Positions 32,537 through 41,143 are shown, counted from the stretch's first letter. The stretch is DNA of 64,000 nt from Pseudonocardia oceani (GCF_019263585.2 NZ_JADQDF010000001.1:4722501-4786500); one strand, 5' to 3'. The notes: a model not told the origin generated them from the sequence alone. Numbers and translations are program-made.

Positions 32537-33601
32537 TCAGGCCTCGCAACCGTTCGCGCCGGGGCTCGACGGGTTCGGGTTGTCGCAGTTGTCGGTCCCG
32601 TCGCCACCGCTGGTGGTGTTGGTGCCGGCGTTGCCGTCGACGTTGTCGTTGCCCGCGTCGCCGCGCAGGACGTCGTCACCGGCGCCGCCCTGCAGGGCGT
32701 CGTTGCCTTCGCCGCCGCTGATGGCGTCGTTGCCGTCACCGCCGCGCAGGAGGTCGTTCCCGGCGCCGCCGCAGATCGTGTCGTCACCGCCGCCGCCGTC
32801 GACCACATCGTTGCCGCCCAGCGCGAAGATGACGTCGTTGCCGGCCGTGGGCCGCGCTCCGCCGGCCGAGTTGAACGAGGGCGTGATGAGGTTGTTGGCG
32901 TTGGTGCCGACGATCGCACCGGAGGGCGGCGCCCCGGCACACACGGCGAGCGGGTCACCGCAGGGGGCCGAGGAGAAGGTGGCCGCCCCGGTCAGCGTGA
33001 TCGTGTAAGCGCCACCGGCGGCGACGACGGGTCCGGTCCAGCCGGCCAAGGGGCCGGCACCCGGGTTGGGAGCCGCGAAGTTGAAGTTCGGACCAACGAA
33101 GCTGGGCCTCCCGTCGGCGTCGACCGGGTCGCTGTCGAATCTCGAGAGCGCCAGGTAGTACACCCCCGGCGGGTAGCTGAGGGTACTTCCGTCGTCCAGG
33201 GTCGCCCCGCCGGACGGCAGGGTCGACGCCAGGCCGGTGCCCGGAAGGTCGTCGTTGGCCACCTTGCCCGCGGCCATGCCCGTGCCGTCGTCGGCGAACA
33301 GGAACAGCTGGGTGTCGAACCCCGCGCTGCCGACGGTCGTCGCCGAGAAGCTGTCCCCGGTGACACAGATCCGGTACAGGTCCTCCCGATCGTCCCCACC
33401 CGTCTGCCCGCTGATCGAGGTGAGCGGCCCGCTGCCTGCCGGTGTCTGCCCGGGCGGCAACGAGGGGGCGTCCCCGATCTCGGTGACAGGCGCCGCCAGC
33501 GCCTGTGGCGCCCCCAGCCCGAGCAACAGCACAGCCGTCGCCCCGACGACACCGACCCTCCGCAACCGACGCACGGTCCGCGCACCGACAACCTTCGACA
33601 T
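32537..33601 (-). CDS. Secreted RTX (hemolysin-type Ca-binding) repeat protein
   Basis: A 354-residue protein. A signal peptide (about residues 1-37: RRLRRVGVVGATAVLLLGLG, then APQALAAP) is followed by a region like bacterial pre-peptidase C domains (DREDLYRICVTGDSFSATTV, FDTQLFLFADDGTGMAAG, YLALSRFDSDP). Residues about 255-335 contain nonapeptide Ca-binding repeats (GGNDVVDGGGGDD, GGAGNDLLRGGDGNDAISGG). A short tail with two Cys ends the protein. AGGAGG lies 7 bp before the ATG. It is exported and probably folds on Ca outside the cell. Function unknown: possibly adhesion or surface coating. A palindrome about 90 bp upstream is shared with the next secreted genes. Confidence 0.82.
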   Translation of the reverse strand: MSKVVGARTVRRLRRVGVVGATAVLLLGLGAPQALAAPVTEIGDAPSLPPGQTPAGSGPLTSISGQTGGDDREDLYRICVTGDSFSATTVGSAGFDTQLFLFADDGTGMAAGKVANDDLPGTGLASTLPSGGATLDDGSTLSYPPGVYYLALSRFDSDPVDADGRPSFVGPNFNFAAPNPGAGPLAGWTGPVVAAGGAYTITLTGAATFSSAPCGDPLAVCAGAPPSGAIVGTNANNLITPSFNSAGGARPTAGNDVIFALGGNDVVDGGGGDDTICGGAGNDLLRGGDGNDAISGGEGNDALQGGAGDDVLRGDAGNDNVDGNAGTNTTSGGDGTDNCDNPNPSSPGANGCEA

Positions 33602-33689
33602 CACAGATCCTCCTCGTAGGACTTCGCCCCGCCCCTGGGTACCGCCGCGCGAATTGTGCAGCGCTGACGCGCGCAGATCGCGACTTCCG

Positions 33690-33714
33690 GCGAAGACCCG
33701 ACCCAGGTCGGGTA
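33690..33714. promoter_or_regulatory. Palindromic 25-bp repeat, copy 1 (ACCCGACCCAGGTCGGGT core)
   Basis: The core at 33696-33713 is ACCCGAC-CCAG-GTCGGGT, a perfect 7-bp inverted repeat. The whole 25 bp recurs exactly at 34075-34099 and the core recurs with 2 mismatches at 35015-35032. This copy lies about 90-115 bp upstream of the minus-strand RTX gene. The size suits a NarL/LuxR-type response-regulator site. Confidence 0.5.
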
Positions 33715-33741
33715 TGAGGGGTGGTGCGTCGTGGCCCGACT

Positions 33742-34026
33742 AGCCGTGTCCGGTGAATCCTGGCGGAGCCAGGGGACGATCGCGCCTATGAGGATCTCGG
33801 AGCGGTAGTAGGCGGCGCGTTTGGCTTATCAGGTGGCCAGGTCGCGGAACTGTCTGAGCCGGTGGAAGCACCGTTCGACCCGATGCGGTCGGCGTAGATC
33901 TCGGTGTCGAACGCTGGTGGACGGCCGCGAGGTGCACCCTTCGCGCGGCGGCGTTCGATCTGGTCGATCCGCTCCGGGCTGGTGAACGCGATCCCTCGCT
34001 CGCGCAGGTTGGAAAGGGCTCAATAC
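33742..34026 (-). pseudogene. IS5-family transposase remnant, frameshifted
   Basis: On the minus strand the fragments ERGIAFTSPERIDQIERRR, KGAPRGRPPAFDTEIYADR, then in a second frame RVERCFHRLRQFRDLAT, and after two stops KRAAYYRSEILIGAIVPWLR, line up with the C-terminal third of IS5/IS427-type DDE transposases. At least one frameshift and internal stops make it non-functional. It lies between the two exact 25-bp repeats, so a past insertion or duplication may have created them. Confidence 0.7.
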
Positions 34027-34074
34027 TAGTCGTGCGCGTCACCTTTCCGCGGCTGCACATTCTGGTGATCGCGC

Positions 34075-34099
34075 GCGAAGACCCGACCCAGGTCGGGTA
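34075..34099. promoter_or_regulatory. Palindromic 25-bp repeat, copy 2
   Basis: Exact copy of 33690-33714 in the same orientation, about 125-150 bp upstream of the secreted protein gene at 34223. Each exact copy thus precedes one of two divergent secreted-protein genes. Confidence 0.5.
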
Positions 34100-34222
34100 C
34101 CGAGAGCGGTGGTTTGCCACATAGGGTCGCCAACGTACGTTTCTTGGGTCACCGCCGTCCCGGCAGCCACCTGGGTCAGCGAGCGCATATGCCGATCGCG
34201 CCCCCGCACACCAGGAGATGCC

Positions 34223-34732
34223 ATGCACCGCTTCCTCAACGCGACCGCCGCCACCGCCGCAGCGATGTCATTGAGCCTGCTGCTGGCCCCAGCCGCCATC
34301 GCCAGCACCGGAGGTGACAACAGCGATGCTGCCAAGCTCTGCCAGGGGGGCGGCTACGCCGACTACCAGCGTAGCGACGGCACCCGCTTCGCCAACGAGG
34401 GCGCCTGCGTCAGCTACGCAGCTCGCGGTGGGCAGCTGGTGAACCTTCCGGTAGTGACCCGTTCAGTGGTCGTCAGCTTCGCCACGACGAGTAATTCTGA
34501 CTTCTGCGGTGTGGTGCTGACGCTGACCGGCTTCGACCCGTTGACGTCGTACCCGGTGGACACCGTCCTCGACCGGGGCCTCCCCACTCTGGAGTATTAC
34601 CCCAGGACGGTGGTTACCGATGCTGACGGGGCGTTCAGCGGCGTCCTATTCACCTACATCGATGGGCCCGGCATCTACTTTAGCTCCACGGTGGACGGCG
34701 TCACCTCCTCGAAGGAGCTCATCAACTGCTGA
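34223..34732 (+). CDS. Secreted protein of unknown function
   Basis: A 169-residue protein with a clear signal peptide (MHRFLNATAATAAAMSLSLL, then LAPAAIAS; cleavage near residue 28). AGGAG lies 6 bp before the ATG. The mature part has four cysteines (AKLCQGGGYADY, EGACVSYAARGGQLVN, DFCGVVLTLTG and the C-terminal Cys), likely two disulfides, and a beta-rich C-terminal half (LPTLEYYPRTVVTDADGAFS) that resembles an Ig-like fold. LCQGGGYADYQRSDGTRF and GACVSYAARGG look like the small Cys-pair motif seen in many actinobacterial exported proteins. Function unknown. Confidence 0.75.
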   Translation: MHRFLNATAATAAAMSLSLLLAPAAIASTGGDNSDAAKLCQGGGYADYQRSDGTRFANEGACVSYAARGGQLVNLPVVTRSVVVSFATTSNSDFCGVVLTLTGFDPLTSYPVDTVLDRGLPTLEYYPRTVVTDADGAFSGVLFTYIDGPGIYFSSTVDGVTSSKELINC

Positions 34733-34862
34733 CCTCGTCGCCGTCAGCTCCGGCAGTGGACCGTGCCCGCCTCGGCGATTTCGCGGGCCAGCTCCAACCG
34801 CTCGGTGAGTGCCGCGGGTGGGATGGCGAGGGCCAGGGTTCCGGCATAGTCGGTGGTGCACT

Positions 34863-35028
34863 TGCGGGGACGGCGACGACCGGATCTTCGGCCAGGCCGG
34901 CAGCGACGCCGTCCGGGGCGAGGGCGGCGATGACGCCCTCGTCGGTGGCGACGACAACGACGCCCTCGACGGTGGCTCCGGCACCAACACGGTCGACGGC
35001 GGCCCCGGGCGCGACGCCGACCTGGGTC
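34863..35028 (+). pseudogene. Fragment of an RTX repeat gene
   Basis: About 55 codons encode RTX repeats (CGDGDDRIFGQAGSDAVRG, EGGDDALVGGDDNDALDGG, SGTNTVDGGPGRDADLG). The end matches the end of the RTX array at 36060-36110 (DALDGGAGTNTVDGGTGRDA), so it is a duplicated 3' piece. No start or signal peptide precedes it. Between 34733 and 34862 I see no recognisable gene. Confidence 0.55.
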
Positions 35029-35032
35029 GGGT
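35015..35032. promoter_or_regulatory. Palindrome copy 3 (16 of 18 bases)
   Basis: Reverse-strand match to the ACCCGACCCAGGTCGGGT core with two end mismatches, about 65-80 bp before the start proposed for the Gly-rich/RTX gene. It also overlaps the end of the RTX fragment, so coding constraint could explain part of it. Confidence 0.35.
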
Positions 35033-35096
35033 CCTTCACCGGTTCACTGGTTTTGGTCACGGTGGGGGAGTCGAGGGGCCGGCGAGTCCAGCGCTC

Positions 35097-36180
35097 GTGC
35101 CGGCGTCTGTGGTGACCTCGCCCGCCAGGCCCACCAGGCCCACCGGTACGCGCCGAGGCGCGCATGCTCGACGGGCACGCGCGGCGGGGTTGGGTGCGTT
35201 GCTCGCGCTCGGGACGATCGTCGCGGTTCCCGGTGTCGCCTCCGCGCAGCTGCCGGCCGGATGCACCCAGACCGGGCAGACCGTCACGTGCACCTACGCC
35301 TCCACCGGTGCTGCGCAGACGTTCACCGTCCCGACCGGGGTGAGTACGGTGCGCGTCGTGGCCGTCGGCGGCCGGGGCGGCGGCGCTGCGGAGACCGCCG
35401 TTTTCACCCAGGTCGGACCCGGTGGTGACGCCGGTGCAGCCGGCGGGGGCACCCCGGGCGAGTGCACGGGCGGTGGAGGGCAGCCAGGCATGCAGACCGC
35501 CGGCGGCGCCGGCGGCGGAGGCGGTTCCGACCCCGGCGCGCCCGGGGCCTTGGGCCAGGGGGGCGCCGGCGACACCGGGCTTCCCTCGGCGGGTGGCGGT
35601 GGTGGCGGACTGTGGGGCGGCGGCGGCGGAGCCGGCGGGGAGCCCGGCCTCGGTGACTGCGACCCTGCGATCTCGGCTGCGGGCGGCGGGGGTGGCGGTT
35701 CGTCGCTGGTCCCGCCCGGCGGCACCCGCCGGTCTCAGCGACGCCGTGCCGTCGGTCACGATCAGCTACACCGCCGCCGTCGCCGGCTGTGCCGGCGCGC
35801 CGCCACCCGGGTCGATCGTGGGCACGGCGGGCAACAACCTCCTCACCGGCACCTCCGGTGACGACCTCATCTACGGGCTCGGCGGCAACGACCTGATCAA
35901 CGGCCGTGGTGGCGACGACCTGATCTGCGGCGGCCCCGGCAACGACGCCCTGTTCGGCGGCGACGGCAACGACCGCATCTCCGGTGAGGCCGGCAACGAC
36001 GCGGTCATCGGCCAGGGCGGGGACGACGCGCTGTCCGGCGGTGACGGCGACGACGCCCTCGACGGCGGCGCCGGAACCAACACAGTCGACGGCGGTACCG
36101 GCCGCGATGCACCGGGCCCGGCTGCCCCTGACCGACCGGACGCCCCGCCCTCGCCTCCGCGTGGGCGGGGCTCGTCGTGA
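35097..36180 (+). pseudogene. Secreted Gly-rich/RTX repeat protein gene with a +1 frameshift
   Basis: The reading begins with a signal-peptide-like segment (RRARAAGLGALLALGTIVAV, PGVASAQ), then TGQTVTCTYASTGAAQTFTV and VSTVRVVAVGGRGG, then a Gly-rich stretch. Near 35729 one extra C in a CCC run shifts the frame. Beyond it SVTISYTAAVAGCAGAPPPG and an RTX array (LIYGLGGNDLINGRGGDD, NDALFGGDGNDRISGEAG) continue in the new frame to a Pro-rich tail. Joined, this would be about 360 residues. The start is unclear: GTG at 35097 or 35112. The shift may be real or an assembly error in a GC-rich homopolymer. Confidence 0.6.
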
Positions 36181-36216
36181 CACGCACCGCGAGGACCGGG
36201 GGATCGCTGCGGTGGG

Positions 36217-36864
36217 CTACCGCGACAGGTAGCGCAGGACGGCGAGGACGCGGCGGTGTTGGTGGCCGGTCTGGGGCAGTTGCAGCGCGTCGTAGATCTT
36301 GGACACGTGTTCGACCACGGACTTCTCGGTGATGACGAGAGACTCGGCGATGGCGGCGTTGTTGAGGCCTTGGGCGAGCAGGGACAGGACCTCCCGTTGG
36401 CGGCGGGTGAGCCGGGGGACCCGGTCGTCGACCTGCTCGGCGCGGGCGAGGGCCGTGGCGGCGATCTCGGGGTCCAGCACGGTGGCGCCGCCTGCGACGC
36501 GCCGGATGTCCGCGGCGAAGCGCCCGGCGTCGGCGATGCGCTGTTTGAGCAGGTAGCCGACACCGGATGCGTCTCCGGCGAGCAGGTCGATCGCGTACTG
36601 GCGCGACAGGTGCTGGGACAGCACCAGGATGCCGGTGCGCGGCAGCCGCGAGCGCAGCCGTAGCGCGGCGCGCAGGCCGTCGTCGGTGCGTCCGGGGGGC
36701 ATCCGGATGTCGGTGACCACGACGTCGGGGCGGTGGCGCAGCGCCGCGGCCTCCAGACGCTCGGCGTCGTCCTCGGCGGCGACGACGTCGAACCCGGCGC
36801 GACCGAGGAGCAGCACCAGGCCCTCGCGCAGCAGCGCCTCGTCCTCCCCGATGACTACGCGCAC
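36217..36864 (-). CDS. NarL/LuxR-type response regulator
   Basis: A 215-residue two-component regulator. The receiver domain has the acidic pair in VVIGEDEALLREGL, the phosphoacceptor Asp in DVVVTDIRMPP and the Lys of YLLKQRIADAG. The C-terminal LuxR helix-turn-helix is LTRRQREVLSLLAQGLNNAA, AESLVITEKSVVEHVSKIY. It overlaps the histidine kinase gene by 10 bp. The nearby palindromes ACCCGACCCAGGTCGGGT are good candidates for its binding sites because they precede secreted-protein genes next door; this is inference. Confidence 0.92.
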   Translation of the reverse strand: MRVVIGEDEALLREGLVLLLGRAGFDVVAAEDDAERLEAAALRHRPDVVVTDIRMPPGRTDDGLRAALRLRSRLPRTGILVLSQHLSRQYAIDLLAGDASGVGYLLKQRIADAGRFAADIRRVAGGATVLDPEIAATALARAEQVDDRVPRLTRRQREVLSLLAQGLNNAAIAESLVITEKSVVEHVSKIYDALQLPQTGHQHRRVLAVLRYLSR

Positions 36865-38597
36865 GGCAGCGTCGCCCGCAGCCGGGTACCGGGTGCGCCG
36901 TCGGCGACGGTCAGCGTTCCGCCGAGGACGTCGAGACGGTCGCGCAGACCCCGGAGCCCCGAACCCGAGCCACCTTCCGAGGTGCCACCCCGACCGTCGT
37001 CGACCACCTCGATCACCAGTGCGCTGCCATCCGTGCGCAGAGACACCGCGACGTTGCGGGCACCGGCGTGCTTGATGACATTGGTGAGCGCCTCGGCCAC
37101 CACGAAGTACGCCGTGCTCTCGACCGGCGCCGGCAGCCGGGCAGGTACGCCGTCGACGTCGAGCTGGATCCGGACCGGCAGGTTGTGCGCCAGCTCCTGC
37201 ACCGCTGCGGCCAGGCCCCGCTCGACCAGTGGTGCCGGCATCACGCCGTTGACGAGGCCGCGCAGCGCCGCGGCCGCCTCGTCGACGTCGGCGGCCATCC
37301 GGGCCACCACGGCCGGGCTCTCCGCACCGAGTGGTTCCTGGGCGAGCTGGTGGGCCTGCATCGACAGCCGCACGAGGGAGACCTGCAGCCCGTCGTGCAG
37401 GTCCCGGGCGATCCGGCGCCGCTCCCGGTCAGCGGCGCTGAGCAGCCGCGACGATGCCTCGCGCAACGCCCGCCGGCTCTCCGACACCTCGTCCGCCAGG
37501 CGCTGCCGGTCCAGGGCGATCGCCGCGACCCGGCCCACCGCGGCCACCGCCTCGGAGTCGTCGTTGAGTCGCGAGTCGTAGACGACCGCGCCGACCGGGC
37601 GGTCCCCGACCGCGATGCTGACCGCCGCGCGGTCCTCGTCGAGCGCGGGCAGCGCGACGACCGTGCCGGTGGTGTCCAGGTAGCCGGAGTGGTCCGGGGA
37701 CCGGTGCAGCAGCGTCGCGGACGGGTCGCCCAGTGTCGTGGCCACGGCCTGTTCGAGCTCGTCACGGGAGCCGGACGACGACGTCACCGACGTGACGAAC
37801 GCGCTGAGCTCACGGGTGGGGGCGAACCCGCCGCGCAGGACCACGGCGGCGAAGACGACCGGCACCCCGGCGAGGAGGCCCAGCTGGATCCACACGGCGT
37901 CGTCGCCGAGCCCGAGCTGACGCAGCAGTCTTCCCCCGAGCGGGATCGCGAGCACCGCGAGCACGCCGTAGGCCAGCACCGGCGCCAGCACCCGGCGCTG
38001 CCCGAGGCCGTACTCGCTCAGCCGGCGCACCAGCAGCCCGACGGTCACCAGGACGACCACGGCCCCGCACACCTGCTGCACGTACGCGCCCGCCGCGGCG
38101 AGGTCCGGGCGGGGGCTGACCAGGACGACGTCGAACGGTGGGGGCTCCGGGGTGAACGCCCAGATCGGGATCTGCAGGACCAGCGCCACGACATAGATCG
38201 CGAGCACCGCCGCCGTCGAGGCGCGACCGCGCAGCCGGCCACCTGGGAAGGTGTGCAGCAGGTGTACCACGACGGCCACCGGCACGGTGGCGGTGACGGT
38301 GCCGACGGCGATCAGCGCGGGCACGTCGGTGTTCGCCAGGCTGACGCACAGGAACGCCGCACCCCCGACGACCAGCAGTGGCCCCAGCCGGTTGGCGGGC
38401 CGTCGCCACCAGGCCAGCAGCCCCGCACCGGCGTAGAGCGCCGCGACGAGGGGGAACCCGTAGGCGAGCGCGACGCCGCCGAGCGGGCCCTCCCGGACGA
38501 GGGCCACGACGATCGCGACCCCGGCGACCCAGACCGCCGCGAGCTGCGCCAGAGCCACCTGCAGCGGCGGGATCACGCCGGTACGAGGTCGTGGCAC
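36855..38597 (-). CDS. Membrane-bound NarL-type sensor histidine kinase
   Basis: A 580-residue sensor kinase. About seven hydrophobic segments fill residues 10-280 (LAQLAAVWVAGVAIVVALVR, VALAYGFPLVAALYAGAGLL). A GAF-like region follows, then the HisKA_3 dimerisation box ERRRIARDLHDGLQ with the phosphoacceptor His, and an HATPase_c domain (VVAEALTNVIKHAGARN, VVDDGRGG, GSGLRGLRDRLDVLGG). It signals through the adjacent regulator, whose gene it overlaps. The start chosen is GTG at 38597, since longer readings upstream have no membrane or domain features. The stimulus is unknown. Confidence 0.88.
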   Translation of the reverse strand: MPRPRTGVIPPLQVALAQLAAVWVAGVAIVVALVREGPLGGVALAYGFPLVAALYAGAGLLAWWRRPANRLGPLLVVGGAAFLCVSLANTDVPALIAVGTVTATVPVAVVVHLLHTFPGGRLRGRASTAAVLAIYVVALVLQIPIWAFTPEPPPFDVVLVSPRPDLAAAGAYVQQVCGAVVVLVTVGLLVRRLSEYGLGQRRVLAPVLAYGVLAVLAIPLGGRLLRQLGLGDDAVWIQLGLLAGVPVVFAAVVLRGGFAPTRELSAFVTSVTSSSGSRDELEQAVATTLGDPSATLLHRSPDHSGYLDTTGTVVALPALDEDRAAVSIAVGDRPVGAVVYDSRLNDDSEAVAAVGRVAAIALDRQRLADEVSESRRALREASSRLLSAADRERRRIARDLHDGLQVSLVRLSMQAHQLAQEPLGAESPAVVARMAADVDEAAAALRGLVNGVMPAPLVERGLAAAVQELAHNLPVRIQLDVDGVPARLPAPVESTAYFVVAEALTNVIKHAGARNVAVSLRTDGSALVIEVVDDGRGGTSEGGSGSGLRGLRDRLDVLGGTLTVADGAPGTRLRATLPCA

Positions 38598-38795
38598 GCC
38601 ACAGCCTTGCACAACGGCCGCCGGGCGCGAGCTGCGCCACACACACCTGACCAGGACGTGTGAACTGCTCGGACCGTGCCGGCGGCGCATGATCAGGCCG
38701 GCTTCCATCCGGGCGCGCAGCGACAACCTGGTGACGTTCGCTCCGGTGCTCGCGAAGGCTCTCGTAGAGGCGGCGGTGTCGGGCGGGAAACCATC

Positions 38796-38877
38796 GACGC
38801 AGGTGACAGCTCTAGGGCATCACCACGAGTTGCCTCGTGATCCGTCAGGTCGTGGGTTCGAGCCCCACCCGCCCCAC
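38796..38877 (+). repeat. Direct repeat copy 2, ending in a tRNA 3'-end-like sequence (att-like)
   Basis: Gap-free 82-bp match to 32193-32274, with 38840-38877 identical. Here the anticodon-loop-like segment is CTCGTGA rather than CTCATAA. As in copy 1, the 5' half cannot pair with the acceptor strand. The two copies bracket about 6.6 kb. Confidence 0.65.
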
Positions 38878-38907
38878 GCAGGGCACGAGCGCTGGCAGGA
38901 TGTGCCG

Positions 38908-39468
38908 ATGCCGACCCACGTCGCCCTGCTGCGCGGGATCAACGTCGGCAAGGGGAACCGGGTGGCCATGGCCGACCTCCGGGCCGCGGTCGAGTCGCTG
39001 GGCCACACCGACGTGAGGACCTACATCAACAGCGGCAACGTCGTGTTCACCAGCGACGAGCCCGACTCGGTCGTCCTGGCGGAGGCCCTCGAGGGCAGGA
39101 TCGCCGAGGCGGTCGGCCTGACCCTGACGGTGCTCGTGCTCAGCAGGGCCGAGTTCGCCGTGGCCGTCGGGAACAACCCCTACCCCGACGAGCCCGACCC
39201 GAAGAAGGTGCACGCGGTCTTCCGGTCGTCCGACATGGGCGACGGTGATGTCGCCGCCCTGGCCGCCGCGCAGGAGCGGGCCGCGGCCAAGGGCAGCAGG
39301 GACACCGGGACCGTCCGCGGCCGGGTGCTCTACCTGCACCTGCCCGACGGCATGGGCCGCTCCGAGCTGGCCGCGCAGCTCGGCAAGCTCCCCAAGGGGA
39401 CCGACGGCGGCGGCACCGCCCGCAACTGGGCCACCGTGCGCAAGCTGGAGGCCATGCTCGACGCGTGA
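38908..39468 (+). CDS. DUF1697 family protein
   Basis: A 186-residue DUF1697 protein: MPTHVALLRGINVGKGNRVA, MADLRAAVESLGHTDVRTYI, NSGNVVFTSDEPD, GTARNWATVRKLEAML. These are the conserved family blocks. Function is not established for the family. It lies 30 bp after the att-like repeat; longer readings that run through the repeat (PSGRGFEPHPPH) are an artefact of translated tRNA sequence. It stands alone between the repeat and the convergent MFS gene. Confidence 0.85.
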   Translation: MPTHVALLRGINVGKGNRVAMADLRAAVESLGHTDVRTYINSGNVVFTSDEPDSVVLAEALEGRIAEAVGLTLTVLVLSRAEFAVAVGNNPYPDEPDPKKVHAVFRSSDMGDGDVAALAAAQERAAAKGSRDTGTVRGRVLYLHLPDGMGRSELAAQLGKLPKGTDGGGTARNWATVRKLEAMLDA

Positions 39469-39508
39469 GTACGGCGCGATCGCGGAGACCGTCCGACGGC
39501 ACCGTGCG

Positions 39509-41143
39509 TCAGCGCTGCTCCCCGTCCGGGTGGGCCTGGAACGGGTGGGCGTGGAAGAGGTGGGTGCCCTCGGGCTCCTCGACGGACAGCGCATTGGCCC
39601 GCTCCTCCCGCTCCCGGTCGGTGCCGGTGAGCCGGCCGGTGTGCTGGCGCAGGTGCTCCTCCCAGGTCGGGAACTGCGCGACCAGGACGAACGTCGACGG
39701 GGCGGCTCCGTCGCGGTAGAGCGTGCAGCTCGACGCGCCCGTGCGCAGGCGGCCCAGCCGCACCAGCTCCATGGCCTCGAAGAACTCCGCCTCGTGCTCG
39801 GGCGGCACGACGTAGCGGACGGTGACCAGGACCGGGCCCTCCTGCGGGTCCGGCTGGTAGGCGAGCTCGGGGTCGGGCCAGTAGACCATCGAGCTGCGGT
39901 CCCAGTCGGCGACGTCGGGAAGCGGCCAGAACCGCACCGTCGCGGCCCCCGCCGCCATCAGGACGGCCGCCGCGACGAACGTCGGGACCAGCCCGAACCA
40001 CTGCGCGACCACCCCCCACAGCAGCGAACCGGCGGCCTGTGACCCGGCGAAGGCGACGTTGAACATCGACAGGCCGCGGGCGCGCACCCATCCGGGCAGG
40101 AACACCTGCAGCGACCCGGTGATGCCCATCAGGACGACCAGCCACGCCATTCCGGCGGGCACCAGCAGCGCGGCCAGGAGAAACAGGTCGGTCACCAGGA
40201 CGCAGGCCAGCAGCGACGCGGCGAACAGGCCCCCGGCCACGACGAGCAGCTGGTTGGGCGACAGCCGCCCCGCCACCAGGGGCAGGAGCGCCGCGCCGAG
40301 GATCGCGCCGACACCGAGGGAGCCCAGCAGCAGGCCGTATCCGGTGGAGGAGGTCCGGAGCAGTTCGTCGGCCACCACGGGGAGCAGCGCCCAGATCGCC
40401 GCACCGGGCAGCACGAACAGCACGACCCGCAGCAGCATCCGCCGCACCACGGGCGAGTTGCGCACGTAGCGCCCGCCGGCGCGCATCGCGCTGGCGAAGC
40501 GCTCGGGTGGCAGCGCGGCGTCGCGCGGGGGCCTGCGGGTCACCGTCAGGGCCAGGACGAAGGCGAGTGCGGCCACGGCGGTGACCGCGAAGACCAGGGT
40601 CGGGCCGACCTGGGCGAGCAGCGCGCCGGCCAGTGCGGGTCCGACCGCGCGGGCCCCGTTCACCGCGACCCCGCCCAGCGAGGCCACCGCGCGCACCTGC
40701 TCGCGCGGCACCAGCTCCTGCACCATCACCTGGTAGGCGGGCAGGGTCGCGGCCACGCAGGAGCCGAGCAGGAACGTGAAGGTCAGCAGCAGCGCGGGCG
40801 GCACGAGGTCCAGCGCGGTGAGGACGGTGAGGCCGGTGCCGACCGCGAGCTGGAAGAGCTGGACCGCGATCAGGAGCGTGCGCCGGTCGACGATGTCGGC
40901 CAGCGCGCCGGCCGGCAGGGCGAGCAGCAGCATCGGCAGCGTCGTGGCCACCTGGACGAGCGCGACCAGCGCGGCCGAGTCGGGGGCCCCGACCAGGATC
41001 CACTGCGCGCCCACGGTCTGCATCCAGACGCCGAGCATGCTGCCCAGCTGCGCGAACCAGAGCACCCGGAACGCGCGGATCCGCAGCGGTGCCCACACCG
41101 AGGGCCCGGCGGTGCGGTCGGCGCTCAGTGCGGGGCCGGTCAC
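39509..41143 (-). CDS. MFS transporter with C-terminal antibiotic-biosynthesis-monooxygenase-like domain
   Basis: A 544-residue protein. Residues about 15-420 are a 12-helix MFS_3 (EntS-like) transporter: FRVLWFAQLGSMLGVWMQTV, LPAGALADIVDRRTLLIAVQ, QELVPREQVRAVASLGGVAV. After the last helix a soluble domain (about 440-530: PVLVTVRYVVPPEHEAEFFE, TLYRDGAAPSTFVLVAQFPT, WEEHLRQHTGRLT) resembles the ABM/DABB dimeric fold. This fusion is known in MFS_3 proteins. It likely exports a small molecule such as a siderophore or drug. The start is GTG. Confidence 0.85.
   Translation of the reverse strand: MTGPALSADRTAGPSVWAPLRIRAFRVLWFAQLGSMLGVWMQTVGAQWILVGAPDSAALVALVQVATTLPMLLLALPAGALADIVDRRTLLIAVQLFQLAVGTGLTVLTALDLVPPALLLTFTFLLGSCVAATLPAYQVMVQELVPREQVRAVASLGGVAVNGARAVGPALAGALLAQVGPTLVFAVTAVAALAFVLALTVTRRPPRDAALPPERFASAMRAGGRYVRNSPVVRRMLLRVVLFVLPGAAIWALLPVVADELLRTSSTGYGLLLGSLGVGAILGAALLPLVAGRLSPNQLLVVAGGLFAASLLACVLVTDLFLLAALLVPAGMAWLVVLMGITGSLQVFLPGWVRARGLSMFNVAFAGSQAAGSLLWGVVAQWFGLVPTFVAAAVLMAAGAATVRFWPLPDVADWDRSSMVYWPDPELAYQPDPQEGPVLVTVRYVVPPEHEAEFFEAMELVRLGRLRTGASSCTLYRDGAAPSTFVLVAQFPTWEEHLRQHTGRLTGTDREREERANALSVEEPEGTHLFHAHPFQAHPDGEQR

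Noticed and set aside
35840..36110. Tandem repeats that could be taken for a CRISPR or minisatellite array
   Set aside because: The period of 27 bp is in frame and encodes RTX nonapeptides; spacers are not unique sequences.
38689..38907. N-terminal extension of the DUF1697 protein through the repeat
   Set aside because: It translates the tRNA-like repeat (PSGRGFEPHPPH), a common artefact; the ATG at 38908 matches the family start.
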